A DNA stretch of 24,372 nt from Phallusia fumigata (Eukaryota > Chordata > Ascidiacea > Phlebobranchia > Ascidiidae). The notes beneath the pieces were generated by a model. That model ran no database searches. It was not told the DNA's origin and saw nothing but the letters and a program-made list of their open reading frames with translations. The translations under genes were made by a program, and so were the position numbers. Positions 9,801 to 18,139 of this stretch are shown here, piece by piece (positions within the stretch are counted from its first letter, which is position 1; each line of letters begins with the position of its first letter). The DNA lies in the NCBI GenBank assembly GCA_008931825.1, contig QXVZ01028665.1:1-24372 (forward strand), given 5' to 3'.

Positions 9801-12800
9801 GATTTGTGGATGAACTGTTCAAAAATTTGAGTCCCTATTCAATAAACGACAACCACCTTTTTAAGCATTTGGGTCAAAACAGGTTATTACACACGTAAAA
9901 TACGATTTTCTTATTGACCTTTCGCAAGACAGCTTTAATAGACAGTTGACAAACGGCCGCGCGTGAATCATCCCAAACCACTGTTAACGTTCTGCGCATT
10001 ACACAGAACTCATGTCGCCAAGTTCAATTGCTGCACAAAGGAGCGCATTCATTATAGCGTCGGGTGTCGCGTAAACACTTTGCCCAAAGTCGAAGGTCGA
10101 ATGGAAATGAATGCACCGGCGGCAACGTCAAGCAGCTTGCGATGCCGATATTCCTTTCGACAACCGCAAAAATGTTTCGCTGCTAGCGGTTTGCCGTGGC
10201 TTTGCTTGTCATATTTTACAAAGACCTGCACGCCTCGAGATTGGTGCGGGTTTTTAGATCACGTGAGTACAAGTTGAAGCGAGTCAAGCGGGTGCAAGAT
10301 AAGCGAAGGAAAAAGTTTTTTCACTTTCCAAATGTGAACGATTCGTAAAATTTGAGATATTATGCTTATTCATGGGACCCTATTGGTAATTGTTTTACGG
10401 TCGTTTTTGGTAAAAGGAGGCAAATTTTCTTTTTTTTTCTTTTTAAGTGCAAATTTCTCCCTTTTTGACTTAAAAGTCAACCTGCCGCTCTGTGGTGTGA
10501 ATTAAAGGTTTGATTAACGACATTCGTCCCGGAGGTAAATCGATAGCAGGGAGAATCAACACATATATCGCTCTCCGATCATGTCGTGCTGTCAAAAACC
10601 GGTGCTACGTCGAAACAGATCAAAAGATTGAGTCGAATTATGGCGACATGGCGGAAACGATTTAATACTGTCTCTCGTTTCGCGTGACCGAGCACCAGTG
10701 ACCCGAAACAGGGGGTCAAAGTCAGGCTTTCTGCAGTAAGAGTTGGCCGAATTCCAGGCGATACCTAACACCTGTCAGTTGTGTTGTTTGATCTGACATA
10801 AGGGTTCTATTTACATGTCCGGCCGCAAAGCCTTTGTCGTTACATAAAGAAACCCGACATGTATTTGTCCATGTTTTTATGTGCAAGTTTGCCATTCGCC
10901 TCATAAAGGTGCATATCTTATGTCAATATCTTTATCACTCCGGTTGTTCAATTTCGGAAATACTTTATATTGCCTGACAATCATCAAAGGAAAATTTTTG
11001 TTAGGCAATGAACCTCACATGTTTGGTCTCAACCTTTTATTTTTACTCTTGTGGAATAAAATTTATTTCCTATTTTTCTCAAAATTCACAGTATGACCTA
11101 AATACCAGGTTGAGTAGGTTACAAGGTGCTGCAACCTGACACGATTCACAGCCTTATAATTTCCCTCAGCAGTAAAGTAAACCCATCGCCAGTAGCACTT
11201 ACCAATAGCGGGCGTCTAATTCCCACCGTAAGGTCTTTATTAACCTCAGCGCCCTATCGCAATTAATTGCCACGCAACACATGCCTTTGATGCTTGAAAA
11301 TCCTTCACCCATATGTGCGCTCGATTGATAAAGTCTCTTTATCTCGTTTACAGTCTGCGGCCTGGGAAGATACAAAAGTTCACATGGCAACGAAGAATGC
11401 GTGCAATGCCCCGCGCACAGCATTAGTGCTGGGACTTCGTTTGCTCCAAGTTCAACCGGCAAAAAAGCGGCGTCTCACTTTTGTGTGTGCGAACCCGCTT
11501 ATTATCGAACCGCCACCGAGGACATCCACTCACCTTGCACAAGTAAGTGTTTTCATCGCATGTTGAAGTAAGAATGTTTTCAGACAAGGTCATTTTGTGG
11601 TAAATTGATTGATGCTATGCTCGGCTCAATTCATTTGGCGAGATGGGTAGCAAATTTGTGCTAAATATACCATCAGTTCACTGTCACTAATGAATTGGCA
11701 TTCCAACTAACCATAGCAATTGTCGATCGGGGTGTAGCCTCCATTAGATGGGCGTATTATCCATTCCCAGCATGGGCGGGGCATAGCTTGGCTAGTCGGA
11801 TGCTTTCCTAAAGTGCTAACCAAATAAGCAAACTTTAAAAAGTGATTTATAGGGCAAAGAATGGCGCCACACATTTGCCCACAAACAAAAACAATTTATT
11901 CCAAAACCCTGTGCCATTTAAACTCGCCACCATGAAGTAATTGTACGAAAATATACAGTTTTACATAACGCCGCACCACAAAGGTGAACAGGGTTCGTCA
12001 GGCTTTCAGTTTGAAACGAACGTATTACGTCTTGTCTGACGGAGTTTTCGTTTGCAGCAAGGCCAAACAATGCACCATTCTTTAAAGGTCAAATAAACTG
12101 TCCTTGTTCCAGCCAGCTTAGATTTGTTGTACACATTTGTCGATTTTAATTTCACATCAGTGTCAAACGACGTTTAATCTAGGGTTTACAAAAAGCTCAA
12201 ATTACAAATAATTCGTTTGTATCCTGTTTGGTTGTAAGGCTACGACATTGTTTGTTTGTTAAACAGTGTAAACCAACCTCTTGCATGTAGTAATAACCGT
12301 TGAAGCCACAGCATTATATCACCACAGCATTTTCTTGACATGAGACGTAGGTTTACGATGCGGTGTAGATGCACATACCTTCGTGAAGATATGCTGCTTG
12401 TGTAATGCGTGGAAAGACCTGACGACCTGACGGCCTAAATGACCTTGGCATTTTATCTTGTCCAGATCATTATGTTAACATGCGAATTTTATTAAAATTT
12501 GGACATAGTAAGGATCCGTCAATGGCAAATTCATTTCTGTTTCGGGCCCTATGTTTTATCATACATAACCAGCAACAGTGAATCATGTTGAAATTACAGT
12601 AATTCATAAAACTTGTTGAACATACATGTTACATAGATGTCTAAACCTTGTTTTTTGAAAAAAACAATGCTTTTCACTTTTTTCCGTGTTGAAGCAGGCA
12701 TAAAATCGCGATTAAGATATTACAAACATGTCAACTGTTCACTTTTCATCTTCTCGCCGTGTTTGCTGCCACGTTAAGAGTATGTGTATGTGCAAGATTA

Positions 12801-15800
12801 CATGCATTCGCAACACGAATCAGTTCTATTTATGGTTTTAATTAAGCGATGTGGTCAATTCATTTCGCAGAACCACCATCTGAACCGACCTCTGTCACAT
12901 TTCAAGTCAATCAAACCTTTGTGACTCTTAATTGGTCGCCGCCGCTCGACGATGGAGGAAGAAATGACCTTTATTACAAGTAAGGAAACTTTGTTTGACA
13001 TGCGTCATTCTTTGACCGATTTTTGGGAACGTTTTTGGTTACTATACGTTTAAAGATATTGTTTTTCACATTTCTGCCCTTTTTCTGTCGGACGCCGGTT
13101 TGTTTACACGTTTTTGTCCAGAAAAAGTGGGTAAAATTTCTTCAGATTTTCACACATGGATATTGGGCATCTGAAGTTGTGCACCCCAGTTCACGCATCG
13201 GTTTACCCACAGGCTACCGAACGTGAAATCTATTGTTAAACCTGATTAAAAATATCTGTCTTGCAGTTATAATTGTGCCACTTGGCTCCATACCGAAATC
13301 CTCTGCGAGCCAGAATTATTTCCCCCGTCTTCCTGAAGCGAGCACAGTCTAACAAATCCCATTTCACGCTGTGCTGCTTTATTCAACGGTGCCTTGTTGT
13401 CTTCCTTGTAAGATGTCCCATTAGTTGTCGACGTGAAATGCGATTTGTCAAAGATTTTGTGACAAAAAATAAACTCGCTGTGAATATATTCGAAAATCAT
13501 CCCGCCAAGTTTAACGAATTACTGCCAAGTACGAACCTAGCTCATTTATGATCAAGAAGTTTCGGGAACCTGTTTGTTTTTATGGTACAACTATACACAA
13601 TGTTTACATCTAGCCCCCCTAACTTTTAACAGATGCACTAAAAAGTTTAATGTTGTCTGAATAAACCAAATTAAGGTTGTTTTTGCAAAGTCTGTCCTGA
13701 TGTCACGCTTTCCAAACTTTGAGCGGCTTTGCATATTTCTACGGTACAGCTGTTTGATCTTAAAGGTAAAATTCCTCGCGATAGCAACTACACTTTTTTC
13801 GTCGAACCATCACGGAATATCTCACCGTCCGAAAACCGCATAAGTTTCAATGCCAATAAGCACTTGAGACCTGAGAGTGCCGAGTGGCGGATTAAATGCG
13901 CAGCGGGTATTTTCTTAACCTTCGCTGAGCGCCCAAAGTGCCGAGTGAGTCCTTGCCGTAAATCGAACAACACGCTTTTTTGACCACAAAAATGCACCCA
14001 AGCAGTTCAGCTCTCCAAGTACCGACAACTTGACCGTGAATTGGACATCAATGACATTCTTGCGAACGCCACATCCTTATGTCAGCACCCATTGTGCTGC
14101 AAGCGTCAAATTCTGTTTTGCAGCAAAACACTTGTCAGAGCAAAAAGTTTTTAGTCAAAACTTTGTCCGATGAGCCCGGTACCCCTCATCCATTTTAAAT
14201 GAGGCATTTTGTCATGGAAATTTGTCGATTTAATCAAAATGCTGAAACTTGAACTCTACTTGACTTTTGAAGAGCCAGCGTTGACCACAAAACCTTAACA
14301 TTATAGTCACTAACATCAGAAAACAAAAATAAAACCAAACAACACGTCAACCTACTAACAGATTGGATGTGATATCTCACAGCAAACACTTAAATTGTGT
14401 TAAAATAACAGTTAACTAAAGTGTTTCTGTTTTTCAAGTGTTTCATGCGATCTGTGTAAGACGCGGTCAGATGATGCAGACGCTGATGAACGATGTTCAC
14501 CATGCGGTTCCACAGTAACCTACAGCGTCCCCGTTCATCAAAAAATCGCAGGAACAAGTTTAAAGATCACGGATCTCGAGCCCTTCTCCAATTATCGATT
14601 TAAGGTGAGTTGTTTCATCCTGTCATGTTTTCCGCATGTTGAAGTTGTTGTGTGCACGGCAGTTGGCGATTGAAACCCCGGAGTTGCTGCACATTTAGTG
14701 TCGTCGGATGCGCGTAGAAAAATTCTTCATTGTACTATTTTTAGCCCAAAACTTTCCACTGTCAACCAGTTTTTGCCGACTTTTTTTATGAAATAGTTAT
14801 ATAAGCTAAGTTTGTTTTAACAAACCATTTTGGTTGGTGTTGTGTCCCGGGCTTCTTTTAAATCTGGCGTGCCAGAAAATAACCACAGAACAACTGCAAC
14901 AAATGACAGATGGCCCAAAGAACAACGACGATTTTGTCGAATAACAACGGGGCATTTTTTCTTACCGATGACTTTGTCAAAGTCTGTGGTATTTTCTCGT
15001 GTATATCTGCTGAACAAGAGTAGCTTCGCGTACATGATGCATTAAACATTCCTTCCGGCGTGTGCCCGTTTCGCTTTTCGGGCCGCATGGGAATTTCGCT
15101 TTGTTGATCATCCCAGCACATTAACCAAAACACCCGCCGCAAAGATTATAACTCGCGTAATGAAATTGCACAGACCGTATATTATACACCCTTTGCCCTA
15201 ACCCGGTGCGCCTGCGGACGGGAGCAGTTAATAAATTGAATCTCTACCCCGTTCGCTGCAGACATGGGGTCAAATATGTGCCATTCCCCACAGAAAAGAG
15301 GATTTGCATTGTCTTGTCGCATTTTGGTGGCTACTTACCGTCCATTTACGCGGTTCCCGCTTCATTACCTGCGCCCTGACCTGCATGTATTATTTATCAC
15401 GCCGGGGGAGCGCCGTGGTCAGTTAGGCTGTTTTAAACTTCAACAAACATGCCACATTAGGCTTGTCACGAGTCAATTTACGTCTGTTAATCTACCAAGA
15501 GGTCCCCCCCCCATGTCATAAAAACAAACAAAAACGCCACAATACCTATAATCAGTCGAATACACCTACACAAGAGCGACGAACATTTTGCAGCAATATT
15601 GGTATTTTGAAAACAACGTGATAGATTTCGTGTATTTTTTATGTCCCATAACGCCACGCTGAGTAATGATGATCTATTTCCGTGTCAGTAAAACGCCCGC
15701 GCCTAATAGGATTAGAGCCCTTAGTCATTGCTTGTGGCGTGGTGAACAAAAAATCAAATCGGAAAATTCAACCAAGTACTTGTTAATTTATTAGACTACT

Positions 15801-18139
15801 ACTTAGTAACGATGCGACTTTTCGGAACTGTTCAAACCGCCGAGCAAACAGTTTTTTCCTTCACCGTTAAATTCTACCGCTTGCTCCATAGGTTTGATTG
15901 CCGGCAATATCATGACCTACTATTTCCTACAAGTAGTAACACAAGGACGGGACAAATCGATAAAACAATAACAGGAATTGTACTTGTACATATGCGGCCA
16001 CTCTTCCCCATCACCATGCTGATTAAAATCCTTTACGCGATCCATATTTTCCGCTGTCTCTCTATGCGAGATGGTACTTGAAACAATTTTCTCGTGATTG
16101 CCGTGAAAATTGACATTTGCCAAAACAAAGTAATTGACAGAATTGAGTCAAATTGAAAAAAAAAAACATTTATAGATTAATAAATAATGACAGCTTGAGT
16201 TAAAAAAAACGTTGTTTTACATTAAGTACATTTGCCAAAAGTATGAAATCTTGAAACGTATAATGCCATTTACAGTTTTTTACATGTTGTAAATGTACGT
16301 GGATGAAAACGCGAAAATCGTTAATCCAGGTGCATGTCCATTCCTTATCCGCATGATGGACGGAATTAAGTGGACGGTGTCATTGTCGTTATTCATGTTA
16401 CAGAAAAAAGCATCAATGATGCATATATCTTTTGTATGTCATTTTAATCCAAGTAGCTTATGCTCGTATACTGCCACCTAACAATGGCAATTACGCGAAG
16501 CAGTTTTAACTTACATATTTCTGTGTATATTTTGCAATCAATTTGATTGCCTACATAAGTTAATATCATAAAAACACACCGTTACATCAGTCTATCAGTG
16601 TTTTCTATGTAGATTGCCCACGAACTAAAGTGAATACTTCGGCCAAACAGGACATACGCAGTTCATGTTACTTCATTTTGGGCATGTGTTTTCAATTGCG
16701 GTAAAGTCTTATAAAAACACCTAACCTTTTTCGAAAACAGGAATTAGTTAAAAAATAACAGTCTACATAAGAAGTAAAGTTGTTTATTGGCACAGTGTAG
16801 GAAAACGGAAATTCTACTCTCCTTCACTCTCACCAAAGCGATTTCAAAATATAAAGCGAAGAACTTGGATTTTGTAGGAAGGCTTCGCCTTATAGCCAAA
16901 GCCGGAAGGGCACATTTAAATTGGCCAAAATATGTGTTATTTGCCGTATACTGTGTGTATAAACAGCAAACTGCATATATTTAGCGTTGCTCCAAACTGA
17001 ACTCAAGAGTGACACGAAATAACTTGTCAACGATCCAAAGAGTTCTTTACTAATCGCGCGCGAGGCTCACAATATAGCTCGCGTAATCTCCAAGTTATAA
17101 AATATTAATGAATTTCCAGCGGCCAAAATAAGCTTATAAATCGCTGCCGGGTTCTCGTGTCGCTTGACTTGTTTGCATGATTGAGTTGCGCTGTTGTGAG
17201 CCGCTTGTTACTGACGTGCGTCGAGCGATGGGGCAATCCATCACTTCCTAAATCAGGTCTGTGTGATTCGATTTGAAGTCGGGTACGCGCCTTGAACATG
17301 GCTGCACAGAGAGTTTGCAGAGGCAAATTGGACAACGCGTACCACGGAAACACGGTTGTGCTACCCTCAAACCTGTGTGTTGGACCGGCTTTTAGACCAC
17401 CCTAAAGAAAAAATTGAATCGTCCGATTAATTCGTTTACGTATCACTACCAACAAATATCCGGAAACCATAGGATTTTAAAATAAATTGTTACTACACTA
17501 ATCACGGATATGTTTAGAATTTAAAGTCATTTTCCTCAAATAATATTGCTTTTAACCACAGTTTGTGCTATTCGATTTAGTTAGTGCTTGGGGTTTTACG
17601 TTTCCATATGTATTGTGCTTTAACTAGACGATTTTTCTTTGATATGGCGCGCGTTTTTGCCCCTGTACGTTAAAAATCAGTAATACATCGCAGTCGTTAA
17701 AATGGCCGGTAACAGCAGGTAACTGGGGTTATAAAGTGTCATGTTTTGATCGGTTGCCTGTGAAGAGGGCGTTGCATTATTTACCACTGGAGAGTTTGTT
17801 GATCCTGTTTGTCTGATATGGGCGCATTAATAGGCTTATCAGGTGACGTTATTGCCAAAGGGTAAGTGCATTAAACAATCGGGTTTTCCATCACACACCG
17901 GAGACAACCTCCGCTCAGGGACCCGCACACCTAATCCACAACGTCACTCTACCTCAAGTATTTGCCTTACCAAGGCCGAAGGTTGCTAACTGAACAGTTG
18001 AAACCACAGTATTGCGTACTATGCAGCTTTGTACTAAGAGAGACGTGTGTTTTTTAGATCTTCGCAATGAACGGAGTGAGTGCGTCGAGTGAAACGGCTC
18101 CGGCGCGCGCCCTAGTGTTGGCAGTCACCCCGGAAGCAG
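3751..18139 (+). CDS. Eph: Eph receptor tyrosine kinase, 5' ten exons (partial)
   Basis: Joined exons are 3751-3844, 4215-4282, 4708-4826, 5308-5565, 5886-6082, 6270-6374, 11354-11542, 12871-12979, 14439-14604 and 18058-18139; all ten fit without a phase conflict and give 462 codons plus one base. Domain order: signal peptide (residues 1 to about 30), ephrin-binding domain (about 32-206), cysteine-rich sushi/EGF-like region (about 207-343), first FN3 domain (about 345-460). Seen directly: the WEEV motif, the VCN cysteine, FNLFYYESDSD, ENPYVKIDTIA, the GACMSL cysteine, the FN3 tryptophan W365 and the paired CxxC motifs of Eph FN3-1. The ligand-binding motifs resemble vertebrate EphB somewhat more than EphA, but an invertebrate Eph need not belong to either class. 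Established for the family: a plasma-membrane receptor for ephrins on adjacent cells. The second FN3, membrane, kinase and SAM parts were not found, so kinase activity cannot be judged. Confidence 0.96.
3845..4214 (+). other. Eph intron 1 (370 bp)
   Basis: GTAAGT donor and TTTACAG acceptor. No ORF, repeat or RNA gene of note inside. Confidence 0.85.
4215..4282 (+). CDS. Eph: Eph exon 2: N-terminal strand of ligand-binding domain
   Basis: Acceptor TTTACAG ends at 4214 and donor GTAAGT starts at 4283. Entered in phase 1, it encodes residues 32-54 (EELYDTK at the start, KYPERDG at the end), equivalent to the short exon 2 of vertebrate Eph genes (65 bp there, 68 bp here). It exits in phase 0, and its final Gly joins the WEEV motif of exon 3 exactly as in other Eph proteins. 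The frame stays open past the donor to a TAA at about 4421, so an intron-retaining transcript would truncate the protein early. Confidence 0.92.
4283..4707 (+). other. Eph intron 2 (425 bp)
   Basis: GTAAGT donor and weak TTGATAG acceptor. The exon 2 frame continues open for about 46 codons into the intron before a stop near 4421. Contains a run of nine A's near 4654-4663. No other feature seen. Confidence 0.85.
4708..4826 (+). CDS. Eph: Eph exon 3: ligand-binding domain, WEEV to NWIRS
   Basis: Residues 55-93 begin WEEVTGLSLERDSIRYHQVC and continue to NWIRSPYIQS, matching the GWEEVS...R.YQVCN...NNWLRT signature of Eph ligand-binding domains. C74 corresponds to the conserved cysteine that pairs with the one in the GAC motif (here C193). 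The exon starts after TTGATAG, a weak pyrimidine tract, and ends before GTAAGC in phase 2. In vertebrates this sequence is part of one long exon 3 that also covers exons 4 and 5 here. The linker before NW is divergent (TKGNPYPS), so ephrin-contact residues there may differ. Confidence 0.93.
4827..5307 (+). other. Eph intron 3 (481 bp)
   Basis: GTAAGC donor and GTTCCAG acceptor. Open frames in it are continuations of the flanking exon frames; no separate feature seen. Confidence 0.85.
5308..5565 (+). CDS. Eph: Eph exon 4: core of ephrin-binding domain
   Basis: Residues 94-179. Acceptor TTGTTCCAG ends at 5307; entry is in phase 2, making Lys94. Hallmarks in order: RAYIDVEFSM, a cysteine pair C110/C117 with a short spacer (the conserved second disulfide), SETFNLFYYESDSD, ENPYVKIDTIAAGERFS, and TLGPLTR. 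The last matches the S-x-GPLSK strand before the GF(Y/H)LAFQD motif. Exit is in phase 2 before GTATGG. The best-conserved exon in the window and the main evidence for the family call. Confidence 0.97.
5566..5885 (+). other. Eph intron 4 (320 bp), frame open at its start
   Basis: GTATGG donor and TTCAACAG acceptor. The exon 4 frame runs 35 codons into the intron to a TAA ending at 5674, and the translated tail is strongly hydrophobic because of a 27-bp tandem repeat (listed separately). Confidence 0.85.
5585..5638. repeat. 27-bp tandem repeat, two identical units, in Eph intron 4
   Basis: Units 5585-5611 and 5612-5638 (each ACAATTATTTTGG...TGTTGTGGTAC) are identical by eye. The unit length is a multiple of three, so the exon 4 frame reads a hydrophobic TIILVLLWY-type peptide twice. 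Confidence 0.93.
5886..6082 (+). CDS. Eph: Eph exon 5: end of ligand-binding domain, start of Cys-rich region
   Basis: Residues 180-245. RRGFHLAAQDKGACMSLMRV completes the ligand-binding jellyroll: C193 is the partner of C74, and YYC (C206) matches the family's YYKKC. An N-linked glycosylation sequon follows (N208-V-T), then FPRTVAG and a Val-Pro-Gly-Lys-Cys stretch typical of the sushi-like module (C235), then a second sequon N240-A-T. The vertebrate LAFQD motif reads LAAQD here. Entered in phase 2 after TTCAACAG, exits in phase 1 before GTGAAC. Confidence 0.95.
6270..6374 (+). CDS. Eph: Eph exon 6: sushi/EGF-like cysteine-rich module
   Basis: Residues 246-280, with YYCNSNGEW (C251), VCHCKPGY (C264, C266) and SCE (C279). 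This matches the Y-C-N-x-D/N-GEW...C-x-C-x-x-GY...C sequence after the ligand-binding domain in Eph receptors. Acceptor ATCTCACAG ends at 6269 and the donor is GTGGGT; entry and exit are both phase 1. The preceding intron is only 187 bp, the shortest in the gene, and the following one is the longest (4979 bp). Confidence 0.95.
8370..8541. repeat. Contig-end overlap, first copy (172 bp)
   Basis: Repeated at 8543-8715 with one extra C in the second copy (CCC versus CCCC near 8450 and 8623-8626). It ends directly before the N at 8542. A low-quality contig end with a homopolymer error is the simplest explanation. Confidence 0.92.
8543..8715. repeat. Contig-end overlap, second copy (173 bp)
   Basis: Starts directly after the N and repeats 8370-8541. 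Intron 6 is probably about 173 bp shorter in reality. Confidence 0.92.
11354..11542 (+). CDS. Eph: Eph exon 7: TNFR/EGF-like cysteine-rich module
   Basis: Residues 281-343. Seen: VCGLGRYKSS, ECVQCPAHSISAGTS, HFCVCEPAYYRT, ending SPCT. This is the family pattern C-x-x-G-x-Y-K...C-x-x-CP-x-x-S...C-x-C...(F/Y)YR-A...PCT just before the first FN3 domain. The segment between the CP.HS and C.C motifs is longer and Ser/Lys/Ala-rich (FAPSSTGKKAASH) compared with the usual short EGASSC loop. Acceptor CTCGTTTACAG ends at 11353, donor GTAAGT starts at 11543; phase 1 in and out, so the exon is symmetric and could be skipped without frameshift. An antisense ORF over it is only a shadow. Confidence 0.96.
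11543..12870 (+). other. Eph intron 7 (1328 bp)
   Basis: GTAAGT donor and TTTCGCAG acceptor. AT-rich with many stops in every frame; no ORF, repeat or RNA gene that I can support. Confidence 0.85.
12871..12979 (+). CDS. Eph: Eph exon 8: first half of FN3 domain 1
   Basis: Residues 344-379. KPPSEPTSVTFQVNQTFVTL followed by NW (W365, the FN3 core tryptophan) and SPPLDDGGRNDLYY. This aligns with the Eph sequence CT.PPSAP..L....N.TSV.L.W..P...GGR.D..YNV. NQT at 357-359 is a glycosylation sequon. Acceptor CATTTCGCAG ends at 12870 and donor GTAAGG starts at 12980. Entry is phase 1 (Lys344 made across the junction) and exit phase 2, completed by the first base of exon 9 to give Asn380. Confidence 0.96.
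12980..14438 (+). other. Eph intron 8 (1459 bp)
   Basis: GTAAGG donor and TTCAAG acceptor. It contains an exon-like start at 13267 that is phase-compatible but runs into TGA at 13334-13336, and an 84-codon open frame at 13729-13983 with no recognised product. Direct joining of exons 8 and 9 gives the canonical Eph sequence, so neither is required. Confidence 0.8.
14439..14604 (+). CDS. Eph: Eph exon 9: FN3 domain 1 with CxxC pairs
   Basis: Residues 380-435. NVSCDLCKTRS has C383/C386 and the following ERCSPCGS has C399/C402; these two CxxC pairs are diagnostic of Eph FN3-1. Then VTYSVPVHQ and SLKITDLEPFSNYRFK, matching the L.IT.L.p.t.Y.f.v strands E-F of FN3. The Asp/Ala-rich loop between the pairs is acidic. 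Acceptor TTTTTCAAG uses AAG rather than CAG; the donor is GTGAGT at 14605. Exit phase 0. N380-V-S is a possible glycosylation site created across the splice junction. Confidence 0.96.
14605..18057 (+). other. Eph intron 9 (3453 bp)
   Basis: GTGAGT donor and GTTTTTTAG acceptor. Holds only short unassigned open frames on both strands, a run of nine to ten C's near 15504-15513 and some GC-richer patches (about 14830-15140 and 17110-17360). No gene or RNA recognised. Confidence 0.8.
18058..18139 (+). CDS. Eph: Eph exon 10: last strand of FN3 domain 1
   Basis: Residues 436-462: IFAMNGVSASSETAPARALV and a tail ending VTPEA. This matches the (V/I).A.NGVS......P......VTT..A ending of Eph FN3-1. Acceptor TGTTTTTTAG ends at 18057, donor GTAAGA starts at 18140, and exit is phase 1, the same phase as vertebrate Eph genes use before FN3-2. 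The exon holds a GGCGCGCGCC palindrome and is CpG-rich compared with the introns. It is the last exon I can assign, so the next expected product is an FN3-2 exon entered in phase 1. Confidence 0.93.

Larger units (their letters stand above)
6375..11353 (+). other. Eph intron 6 (4979 bp as assembled)
   Basis: Donor GTGGGT and acceptor GTTTACAG; about 173 bp of its length is the duplicated contig end at 8542. I found no exon that fits the Eph family between its ends, and exons 6 and 7 already join into a continuous Cys-rich domain. Moderately GC-rich patches carry unassigned open frames, notably 6895-7233 (+), 7728-8012 (-) and about 9170-9430 (+), none recognisable. A T-rich tract lies at about 10430-10445. 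Possible enhancers or nested small genes cannot be judged from sequence alone. Confidence 0.75.

Noticed and set aside
11199-11462. Antisense ORF over Eph exon 7
   Set aside because: Shadow of the real sense exon with its conserved cysteines.
13267-13336. Exon-like segment after TCTTGCAG, phase-compatible with exon 8, reading NYNCATWLHTE...
   Set aside because: It stops at TGA after 22 codons, and joining exon 8 directly to 14439 gives the canonical YNV.C..C of Eph FN3-1. At most a rare poison exon.
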